From positions 1-6,168 of the forward strand of contig BBBL01000098.1 of NCBI GenBank assembly GCA_001311545.1: DNA of 6,168 nucleotides, in the 5' to 3' direction. This DNA comes from Thermus kawarayensis JCM 12314. Its GTDB lineage: Bacteria > Deinococcota > Deinococci > Deinococcales > Thermaceae. The translations under genes were made by a program, and so were the position numbers. The notes under the pieces were generated by a model that worked only from the letters and a program-made list of their open reading frames with translations, was not told the origin of the DNA and ran no database searches. Positions 1 through 5,852 of this stretch are shown piece by piece; position 1 is the stretch's first letter; the number at the start of each line of letters is the position of its first letter.

Positions 1-427
1 CCAGGGCGAAGACGCCTCGACCCCCAGGGCCACCACCGCCAAGGGAAGCCAAAGGGGCAGGGGCAGGAGGCCGGGGGCCAGGTCGCCGAAGCGGAGGCTT
101 TCCAGGGTCTTGCCCCAAAGCTGGAGGGCCCCGTAGGCGCTTGCGGCGGAGCCAGGGCGAGGCTTAGGCGCTCCGCCCAAGGCCTAAGCCCCGGGGGAAG
201 CCGCATGAGGCGAGGCCCACCCGGATGTGCCCCCCGGCCCTGAGGGTGGGGGCGAGGCCCAGGAAGATGAGCCCCGCCGTGGCGAAACCCGCCAGTTCCA
301 GGGCCGAGGGCACCACGAAGCCGAGAAGGCGGCCCACCACCTGGGCCAGGATGACCCCGAGGACGAAGAGCCCCAGGAGGAGGGCCAGGAACTCGGAAAG
401 GCGGTAGAGGGCTTCCAGGAGCCTCAT
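1..427 (-). CDS. dctQ: TRAP transporter small membrane subunit, DctQ family (incomplete, frameshifted)
   Basis: Small integral membrane subunit of a TRAP transporter, which with DctM uses an ion gradient to import a solute delivered by DctP. The start ATG (427-425) overlaps the dctP stop in an ATGA, a typical coupled junction. The N-terminus gives a hydrophobic helix (about residues 12-32), then a second around LELAGFATAGLIFLG, followed by the family-like LRAGGHIRVGL segment. Past that the frame breaks: one base appears lost near 209 (restores LMRLPPGLRPWAERL), one near 151 (restores SAAYG-like helix and LQLWGKTLESLRFGDL), and probably one near 14. Repaired, about 143 residues are in the window, with two more hydrophobic stretches, so the stop should be just past the left edge. 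Read literally, the frame stops at 164. Family call is fairly firm; substrate unknown. Confidence 0.75.
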
Positions 428-1375
428 CGGCCCAGGTACTGGCGGTAGACCTTGATCCCCGTGGCCCCCGCCCTGGCGCTGCCAGTCCAGGATCATGGTC
501 TGTCCGGCCCGCTTCAGGTCGGCCAAAAGCTGCGGGGAAGGCTTCACCACCTGCATGCCCCTCTGGGCCAGGGTTTGCTGGGCCTTGGTCTCCTGCTCCT
601 GGGAGAGCTTCCACCCCCGTTCCTCCGCCCGCTTGGCCGCCTGCAGGAGGGCCTCCCGGTCCTGAGGGGAGAGGCTTTCAAAGGCGCGGCGGCCCACCAC
701 CACCATGTTCTTGGGGATCCAGGCCTTCACGTCGTAGAAGTAGCGGCGAAGTCCCAGGCCTGGCTGTCCACCCCGGTGGTGGGGGAGGTGATCATGGCCT
801 CCACAATGCCGGTGGCGAAGGCCTGGGGGATATCGGCGGCCTCCACCTGGACCGGGCTCATGCCGAGGAGTTCCGCCAGCCTGGCCGTGGCCGGGTTGTA
901 GGCGCGGAAGCGCAGGCCCTTGAGGTCCTGGGCCGAGTTCACCGGCTTCTTGGTGTAAAGCTTGCGGGGGCCAGGGCACGGCGTAGAGAAAGACCACGCC
1001 CCTTTGGGCAAGCCACTTCTCCACCTCGGGCCGCTGGGCCTGGTAGAGCCGCCAGGCCTCCTCGTAGCTCGTGGCCACGAAGGGGATGGAGTCCAGGTTG
1101 AAGAGGGGGTTCTCGTTGGCGAGGAGGGACATGAGGACCTCCCCCATCTGCACCTGTCCGTTCCGCACCGCCGGGAGGATCTGGGGGTGGGGGAAGAGGG
1201 AGCCCCCGGGGTGGACGGTGACCCTCACCCGGCCTCCCGTGGCCTCCCCCACCTCCTTGACGAACTGCTGGATGTTCTGGGTGTGGAAGTTGGCCGGGGG
1301 GTAGGGGGTGGCCATGTTCCAGCCCTGGGCCAAGGCGCCGAGGAACAGGGGAACTAGGGCCAGAAGCCTTTTCAT
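424..1375 (-). CDS. dctP: TRAP transporter solute-binding protein, DctP family (frameshifted)
   Basis: Periplasmic binding protein that captures a small acid and hands it to DctQM. The start is fixed by AAAGGAGGT five bases upstream and a signal peptide (MKRLLALVPLFLGALAQG). Family landmarks: FVKEVGEATGGRVRVTVHPG near residue 38, the GQVQMGEV segment near 73, and KGLRFRAYN, whose Arg157 sits where TRAP proteins carry the carboxylate-binding arginine. AWIPKNMVVV and the C-terminal helices follow. Three breaks split it: an extra base near 970 in a C run, a lost base near 746-750, and an extra base near 465-478 before the C-terminus GIKVYRQYLGR and the TGA at 426-424. Net repair gives 951 bases, 316 aa, normal for DctP. 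Read literally, the last break fuses the frame into dctQ. It lies 21 bases after the hybrid ORF, so it is likely co-transcribed. Ligand not predictable; a carboxylate is likely from the arginine. Confidence 0.88.
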
Positions 1376-1380
1376 CTCGC

Positions 1381-1389
1381 ACCTCCTTT
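1381..1389 (-). promoter_or_regulatory. Ribosome binding site of dctP
   Basis: On the minus strand this reads AAAGGAGGT, followed by GCGAG and the ATG at 1375. It is a near-perfect Shine-Dalgarno sequence and fixes the dctP start. It lies in the 21-base gap after the preceding stop codon, so dctP can be translated independently within the operon. Confidence 0.85.
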
Positions 1390-1396
1390 ACAGGGG

Positions 1397-1729
1397 CTAC
1401 TTTATCACCTTGAGGGCCTGCTCCACGAAGGCGTTGGTGTAGGTGCGTTTGAGGTCAATCCTGGCCTGCCTGACCCTCTCGTCAAAGGCGGAGAGCACCG
1501 TAAGGGGGCGCAAGGGGGCCGTGTCGCTGAAGCGCCCGGTGGGGGAGAAGGACTCCAGGGAGTTCCGGAGCACCTCGAGGTAAACCATGAAGAGGAAGCG
1601 GGGGCTTAAGGCGAAGGCCCGGGCCACGTTGGGCACGAAGCCCGTCCTCTCCCGAAACTGGGCGAAGAGGGCCCGGACCTCCTCGGAAAGCGCCTCCTCC
1701 TCGGGGACCTGAAGCCAGGAGATCACCAT
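1397..1729 (-). CDS. Hybrid ORF: AhpD/CMD-like N-terminus joined to ABC substrate-binding-protein-like C-terminus
   Basis: Open frame of 110 codons, from an ATG at 1729 that overlaps the end of the cyclase gene by 7 bases to a TAG at 1397. There is no clear ribosome site, so translational coupling is likely. Residues 1-50 (PEEEALSEEVRALF, then RTGFVPNVARAFALSPRFL) resemble the start of peroxidase-related carboxymuconolactone decarboxylase (AhpD superfamily) proteins. The rest does not continue that fold: no CxxC or catalytic Cys/His region appears. Residues from about 55 (LRNSLESFSPTGRF, then ARIDLKRTYTNAFVEQAL) instead resemble the C-terminus of NitT/TauT-type ABC binding proteins, where an IDL..TYTN.F motif near the end is common. 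Codon use is Thermus-like throughout. This looks like an in-frame fusion by deletion, or an assembly misjoin, with the junction near 1560-1585. Likely non-functional as either parent. Both family matches are from memory of the families. Confidence 0.6.
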   Translation of the reverse strand: MVISWLQVPEEEALSEEVRALFAQFRERTGFVPNVARAFALSPRFLFMVYLEVLRNSLESFSPTGRFSDTAPLRPLTVLSAFDERVRQARIDLKRTYTNAFVEQALKVIK

Positions 1730-2530
1730 ACCGCAAGGGCCCGCACCGGGCCGCCGGAGGCGTTCTTGTGCTTGGGGCCCCCCACGAAGATGAGGCGCCT
1801 GCGGGAGGCACCTGGGCCAGGTTGGCCAGGTTCTCCAGGCCGTACTTTCCCGCTCCCAGGACGGTGACGTGGGTCTTGAAGTCCTTGGAGGGGCCAAAGT
1901 CCAGGGAGAGGGTGTCCACGCCGATGCCCACGATCTCCCGCTCCCGCACCAGAAACGCCGCCGCCTCGGGGGAGAACCCGGGGAAGTGGAGGGTACCGGA
2001 GGCGTCTTGGTTGAGGAAGGCTTTGGGGTTCTGCCACCTGGCTCCCAGCCGGAGTGCATGGCCACGAAGGCCCCCTTGGGGAGGCGGCCGTACTGCCTCT
2101 CGTAGGCCAGGAGGTCGTCCACCGTCACCTGGGCGTCGGGGTCCTTGGCCGCCTTCTCGTGGATGTGGACCACCGCCAGGGGAGCGATGAGGAGGCTAGG
2201 AGGGAGCTTCTCCGCCGTGGGCGCCCCCTCCACGAAGTGGGCCGGGGCGTCCATATGGGTGCCGGAGTGCTCCCAAAGGTCCAGGCGGTTTCCGTAGTAG
2301 CCGTTCTGGCGCACGGTGACCAGGGTGGTGATGCGCATGGGCTCGGCCCCGGGGAAGAGGGGGATCTCGGGGGAGAGCTCATGGGTGAGGTCCACCGCCC
2401 GGGAGAAGGCCTTGCCCGGGACCTGGGCCTGGGCCAAGGCCACCCCGGCCAGGGCGGAAAGGCCTGAGGCCAGGAAGCTCCTGCGGGAAAGGGAACGGGC
2501 CACCTGCTCCATCACCAGGGGGGCGCACAT
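1723..2530 (-). CDS. Tat-exported cyclase-family metal-dependent hydrolase (frameshifted)
   Basis: Member of the 'cyclase' superfamily, which includes kynurenine formamidase and isatin hydrolase: metal-dependent hydrolases of amide or lactam bonds. The start ATG at 2530 follows AAAAGGAGGT by four bases. The N-terminus holds a twin-arginine signal (SRRSFLASGLSALAGVALAQA, residues ~15-35), so the folded enzyme should be exported. The metal-binding motif HSGTHMDAPAHF is intact near residue 86, and the later His and Glu of the family are present in THVTVLGAGKYGLENLANL. One base is lost near 2044 (restores GWEARWQNPKAFLNQ) and one near 1798 (restores LIFVGGPKHKNASGGP). Repaired length is 269 aa, normal for an exported member. 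It is the first gene of the operon; the next start overlaps its TGA. The exact substrate cannot be told; the kynurenine role is only one of several in the family. Confidence 0.85.
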
Positions 2531-2534
2531 GGTT

Positions 2535-2544
2535 ACCTCCTTTT
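2535..2544 (-). promoter_or_regulatory. Ribosome binding site of the cyclase gene
   Basis: The minus strand reads AAAAGGAGGT followed by AACC and ATG at 2530. This chooses the 2530 start over the in-frame ATG six codons downstream and over longer upstream open reading, and it places the twin-arginine motif about 16 residues in, as expected. Confidence 0.85.
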
Positions 2545-2552
2545 CCGGCAAG

Positions 2553-2582
2553 ACCTTACCACGCCCCCGCATAATCTTGCAA
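2553..2582 (-). promoter_or_regulatory. Candidate sigma-A promoter for the cyclase-TRAP operon
   Basis: On the minus strand, a TTGCAA -35 (2582-2577) is separated by 18 bases from a TAAGGT -10 (2558-2553). Each box matches about four of six consensus positions or slightly fewer. A start of transcription near 2546 would leave a leader of about 15 bases that still includes the ribosome site. It is the best candidate in the gap upstream of the cyclase, but only a by-eye match. Confidence 0.35.
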
Positions 2583-2592
2583 GAGGGCCACC

Positions 2593-2603
2593 GCATGGCG
2601 GCC
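2593..2603 (+). repeat. Direct repeat copy 1 (GCATGGCGGCC)
   Basis: An 11-base sequence found again, identical and in the same orientation, at 2747-2757. This copy lies about 11 bases upstream of the -35 box of the minus-strand candidate promoter. It may be a regulator binding site or a chance match in GC-rich DNA. Confidence 0.4.
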
Positions 2604-2710
2604 CGCTCTGCCTTAGGGAGGTCCCTCGCGGTTCTGCGGTGGGCTGGACGGGTTCGCGGGGAGTCCACAGGGTGCGCTTCGGCGGGTCCGGGCCGTTTGG
2701 GGATATGACC

Positions 2711-2739
2711 TTGGGATAGAGGAGACGCCGGGTTAGACT
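2711..2739 (+). promoter_or_regulatory. Candidate sigma-A promoter for the ABC transporter operon
   Basis: TTGGGA (2711-2716) and TAGACT (2734-2739) are separated by 17 bases, the optimal spacing; each box matches four of six consensus positions. Transcription would begin near 2746, giving an untranslated leader of about 120 bases before the permease. By-eye match only. Confidence 0.4.
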
Positions 2740-2746
2740 CGGGAAG

Positions 2747-2757
2747 GCATGGCGGCC
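2747..2757 (+). repeat. Direct repeat copy 2 (GCATGGCGGCC)
   Basis: Second identical copy of the 11-base sequence at 2593-2603. It lies at the predicted transcription start of the plus-strand promoter (about 2746), where a bound regulator would block initiation. The function is inferred from position only. Confidence 0.4.
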
Positions 2758-2774
2758 AAGAATGGGAGAGGACC

Positions 2775-2844
2775 GAGCGCCGCCCACTTCCCCCTGGTGC
2801 CGGGTTGGGGGGCGCTCCCGAGGCCCGGAGCCCCAGGCCGGGCC
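2775..2844 (+). repeat. Two tandem inverted repeats in the ABC operon leader
   Basis: GAGCGCC (2775-2781) is complementary to GGCGCTC (2811-2817), and the stem can extend by three C-G pairs past a bulged G. Next to it GGCCCGG (2822-2828) pairs with CCGGGCC (2838-2844) around a nine-base loop. The second stem ends 14 bases before the AGGAGG of the permease. Neither is followed by a T run, so they are not typical terminators. They could be leader RNA structure, but short GC stems are common at this base composition. Confidence 0.35.
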
Positions 2845-2858
2845 GGGCTTGGTTGAAG

Positions 2859-2864
2859 AGGAGG
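2859..2864 (+). promoter_or_regulatory. Ribosome binding site of the ABC permease
   Basis: AGGAGG four bases before the GTG at 2869. It supports this GTG as the permease start, because no ATG fits and the first membrane helix begins about 12 residues in. Confidence 0.7.
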
Positions 2865-2868
2865 TGGT

Positions 2869-4529
2869 GTGCGCCCCGGCGAGTTTTCCCGGCCCAACCG
2901 CTACGACCTCCTGGCCTTTTTAGCGGTCGTAGCCCTCCTCGCCGCCTTCCTGGCGGCCTCGAGGGAGGCCGCGGGGCCTTTGGGCCCCGAGCCCATTTCC
3001 CTGGACCCCTGGCGGCTTCCCGAGTACGCCCTGAGGACCGGCTTCCGCATGGGGCTCGCCCTCTTCCTCTCCACCCTCTTCACCCTGGTCTACGCCCCCC
3101 TCGCCGCCAAGACCCGGCTGGAGCCCTTCTTGGTGGCCCTTCTGGACATCCTGCAGTCGGTGCCCGTCCTGGGGTTCCTGGCGGCCAGCGTGGGGGCCCT
3201 GGCGGCCCTCTTCCCGGGGAAGGCCCTGGGGTACGAGCTGGCGGCCGTCTTCGCCGTCTTCACCTCCCAGGCCTGGAACATGGCCTTCAGCTTCTACCAG
3301 TCCTTGAAGACCCTGCCCCGGGACCTGGACGAGGCCGCGCGGCTCTACCGCTTGCGGCCTTTCCAACGCTTCCTCAGGCTGGAGCTTCCCTTCGCCCTTC
3401 CGGGCCTGGTGTGGAACGCCATGATGTCCATGTCGGGAGGCTGGTTCTTCGTGGTGGCCTCCGAGGCCATCAGCGTGGGGAAGACGGAGGTGGACCTCCC
3501 GGGGGTAGCTCCTACCTGGCCCGGGCGCTGCAAGAGGGCAACCTCCCCGCCGTGGGCTACGCCACTTTGGCCATGTTCCTCACCATCCTCCTCTACGATC
3601 AGCTCTTCTTCCGGCCCCTGGTGGCCTGGAGCGAGCGCTTCAAGTACGAGGAGCGGCCCGGGGAGGCCCCGGCGCGAAGCTGGGTTTTGGACCTCTTGCG
3701 GCGCACCCGGGCGGCGCGGGCCCTGGGGGAGGCCTTGGCGGAGGCCCTCCTCCAGCGGGCCGTGGCCTGGAAGGGGGTACCGGCGGTGAGGGTTCGCCTT
3801 CCGGGGTTTCTTTGGCCTTCCCTCCTGACCTGGCGGGCCTGGGCGGGGCCTACGGCCTCCTGGCCTTCCTCCTTGCCCTGGGTCCGGGGGAGTGGCTGAA
3901 GGCGCTTTACCTTGGGTTTCTCACCCTCCTTAGGGTCCTGGGCATCATGGTCCTCGCCGCCCTGGTCTGGGTGCCCGTGGGGGTGGTCCTGGGGGGGAGG
4001 CCCGCCTTGGCGGTGCGGGTCCAGGCCCTCCTGCAATTTCTCGCCGCCTTTCCCGCCAACCTCCTTTACCCCTTCGCCGCCTACCTCCTCCTGCGCTACG
4101 GACTTTCCCTGGAGGTCTTCTCCGCGTTCCTCATGGCCTTGGGGACCCAGTGTACATCCTCTTCAACGTGGTGGCGGGGGCCATGAGCCTGCCCTCGGAC
4201 CTCAGGGAGGCGGCCAGGGCCTACGGCCTGAAGGGGCCCCTCCTTTGGCGGCGGTTTCTTCTCCCCGGGGTCTTCCCCTACCTGGTCACGGGCTCATCAC
4301 CGCAAGCGGGGGCACCTGGAACGCTTCCATCGTGGCCGAGGTGGTCTCCTGGCATGGGAAGACCCTGGAGGCCACGGGCCTTGGGGCTTACATCACCCAG
4401 GCCACGGAGGCGGGAGACGAGGGAAGGCTTCTTTTGGGCATCGTGGTCATGAGCGGCTTCGTGCTCCTTTTGAACCGCCTCCTCTGGCGCAGGCTCTACC
4501 GCCTGGCGGAGGAGCGGTTTAGGCTTTAG
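2869..4529 (+). CDS. Fused two-domain ABC importer permease, NitT/TauT type (frameshifted)
   Basis: Inner-membrane channel of an ABC importer with two binding-protein-dependent permease domains in one chain. The first helix lies at residues 13-31. Domain 1 carries the EAA loop near 155 ([21 protein letters not shown]), which docks on the ATPase; domain 2 carries a second near 447 ([21 protein letters not shown]), followed by [17 protein letters not shown], typical of the NitT/TauT permeases. Four single bases appear lost: near 3508 (restores DLPGVGSYLARAL), near 3824 (restores [14 protein letters not shown]), near 4152 (restores GTQWYILFNVV) and near 4291 (restores [10 protein letters not shown]). 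Repaired length is 554 aa, right for a double permease. The frame stops at the TAG at 4527-4529. The fused layout is known to go with ATPases bearing an AAA-associated tail, as found next door. Substrate unknown. Confidence 0.85.
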
Positions 4530-4534
4530 GAGGT
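4529..4534 (+). promoter_or_regulatory. Ribosome binding site of the ABC ATPase
   Basis: GGAGGT starts at the last base of the permease stop codon, five bases before the GTG at 4540. The overlap with the stop favours coupled translation of permease and ATPase. Confidence 0.75.
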
Positions 4535-4539
4535 GGGGC

Positions 4540-5796
4540 GTGGTCCTGCTGGAGGCCCGAAACGTGGGCAAGTTCTTCCGGACGGGGGACGGGGTGCACC
4601 GGGTCCTGGCCGGGGTGAGCCTGGAGGTGCGGGAGGGGGAGATCGTGGCCCTTTTGGGGCGGTCCGGGGGAGGGAAGAGCACCCTCTTAAGGATCCTCGC
4701 CGGGCTCATCCCCCGGATGAGGGGAGGTGCGTTTCAAGGGAAAGCGGGTGGAGGGTCCAGTGGAGGGCATGGCCATGGTCTTCCAGAGCTTCGCCCTCTT
4801 TCCTTGGCTCACCGTGCTGGAGAACGTGGCCTTGGGCCTCGAGGCCCGGGGGCTTCCCAAGGAGGAAAGGGAAAGAAGGGCCCGGGAGGCCATCGCCTTG
4901 GTGGGCCTCGAGGGCTTTGAGGAGGCGCTTCCCAAGGAGCTCTCCGGGGGGATGCGCCAGCGGGTGCTTCGCCAGAGCTTGGTGGTGGAGCCGAGATCCT
5001 CTTCATGGACGAGCCCTTCTCCGCTTTGGACCCCCTGACCGCCGAGGGCCTAAGGGAGGACCTCCTGGACCTCTGGGAAGCGGGGAGGCTCGGCACCAAG
5101 GCCATCCTCCTCGTCACCCACAACATGGAGGAGGCGGTGGCCCTGGCCGACCGGGCCTTGGTCCTCCAGGGTAGCCCGGCCCGGGTGGAGGCCGAGGTGG
5201 CCATCCGCCTTCCCCACCCCCGGGACCCCAAGGACCTGCGCTTCCTGGCCCTCACCGACCGCCTTTACGTGGAACTCACCCACCGGGAGGAGGTGGAGCG
5301 CCGGGTGGAAGAGGTGGCCTACCGCCTGCCCGAGGCCCCGGTGGGGGCCCTTTTGGCCCTGGTGGAAACCCTGGGGCGGCTTGGGGGCCGGGCCGACCTG
5401 CCGGTGCTGGCGGAGGAAGAGGGGTTGGGGGCGGACGACCTTCTGCCCCTCCTCGAGGCCTTGGCGCTTCTGGGATTTGCCAAGGTGGCGGAGGGGGACG
5501 TGGAGCTTTCCGCCGCGGGGTTTGCCCTGGCCGAGGCCGAGCTTTCCCGGCAGAGGGAGATCTTCGCCGAGCATCTCTTGCGCCACGTTTCCCTGGTGGC
5601 CGACCTTCACCGGGAGGTGCTGGCCCGGGGGCGGTTGCGGGAGGAGGAAGTGCTGGACAGGTTGGCGATGCGCCTTCCTCCCGAGGAGGCCAAGCGGGTG
5701 TGGCGCAGGCTCTTGGAATGGGGCCGCTTCGCCGGGCTTTTGGCCTACGACGAGCGGGCCCGCCTCCTTTTCCCGCCCGAGGAGGCGGAGGCCTAG
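4540..5796 (+). CDS. ABC importer ATPase with C-terminal AAA-associated domain (frameshifted)
   Basis: Energises the neighbouring permease by ATP hydrolysis at the inner face of the membrane. The order of motifs is complete once repaired: Walker [10 protein letters not shown] (residues 40-48), Q-loop [11 protein letters not shown], signature LSGGMRQRV, Walker B ILFMDEP, D-loop SALD and switch His in LLVTHN. From about residue 230 a long extra segment follows ([15 protein letters not shown], then helical Glu/Leu/Arg-rich sequence to the TAG at 5794), matching the C-terminal AAA-associated domain seen in some NitT/TauT ATPases. Lost bases: near 4713 and 4723 (restores IPPDEGEVRFKG), two near 4966 and one near 4978 (restores RVGFARALVV), and one near 4992 (restores EPEILFM). 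Repaired length is 420 aa. From 5005 to the end the frame is unbroken. The substrate of the importer cannot be inferred. Confidence 0.9.
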
Positions 5797-5822
5797 GCGT
5801 TTCAGCCTGGTTTCAAGTGGGG

Positions 5823-5831
5823 TGCTAAGAT
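5823..5831 (+). promoter_or_regulatory. Candidate extended -10 promoter for the right-hand secreted protein
   Basis: TGCTAAGAT fits an extended -10 element (TGn followed by a hexamer matching four of six consensus positions). No good -35 lies 16-18 bases upstream, as is allowed for extended -10 promoters. Transcription would start near 5838, just before the ribosome site. It suggests the next gene can be expressed apart from the ABC operon, 56 bases upstream. Confidence 0.35.
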
Positions 5832-5838
5832 GGGGGCG

Positions 5839-5846
5839 AAGGAGGT
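5839..5846 (+). promoter_or_regulatory. Ribosome binding site of the right-hand secreted protein
   Basis: AAGGAGGT six bases before the ATG at 5853. Near-perfect match to the 16S rRNA tail and the main reason for trusting this start. Confidence 0.8.
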
Positions 5847-5852
5847 GGGCGT

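Larger units (their letters stand above)
2531..2868. other. Divergent intergenic region between the two operons
   Basis: This 338-base stretch separates the minus-strand cyclase-TRAP operon from the plus-strand ABC operon. It contains a candidate promoter for each direction, an 11-bp direct repeat, two GC-rich inverted repeats and the ribosome sites of both operons. No convincing protein gene, tRNA or known riboswitch consensus was seen. Several frames are open by chance because of the high GC content, but none shows recognisable domains. The middle part, 2604-2700, holds nothing I can name. Confidence 0.7.

Noticed and set aside
452..901. Plus-strand open frames across the dctP and cyclase genes
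   Set aside because: They are antisense shadows of minus-strand genes, common in GC-rich DNA, with His/Gly/Leu-rich low-complexity translations and no start signals.
2651..2667. tRNA-like T-arm (GGTTCGCGGGGAGTCC)
   Set aside because: No acceptor, D or anticodon arms of proper spacing could be found on either strand around it.
2740..2868. TPP or other metabolite riboswitch in the ABC leader
   Set aside because: None of the conserved TPP core segments or other riboswitch consensus pieces I know are present; only generic GC stems.
2805..3899. Long plus-strand open frame of 364 codons overlapping the permease
   Set aside because: Only the part from about 3508 to 3824 is true coding sequence, and it belongs to the permease after a lost base. 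The N-terminal part is Arg/Pro/Gly-rich shadow sequence with no helices or domains.
3500..5000. Programmed ribosomal frameshifting in the permease and ATPase
   Set aside because: There are too many sites per gene, in unrelated contexts, without slippery heptamers followed by stimulatory structures; lost bases in G/C runs explain them better.
1574..5457. Five CTCGAG palindromes (1574, 2958, 4838, 4907, 5452), one near the hybrid ORF junction
   Set aside because: About two are expected at this GC content and Leu-Glu codon pairs (CTC GAG) favour them, so there is no sound evidence that they mark recombination.
5761..5787. Terminator hairpin at the end of the ATPase (CGCCTCC / GGAGGCG)
   Set aside because: The seven-base stem lies inside the coding sequence, has a 13-base loop and is not followed by a T run.
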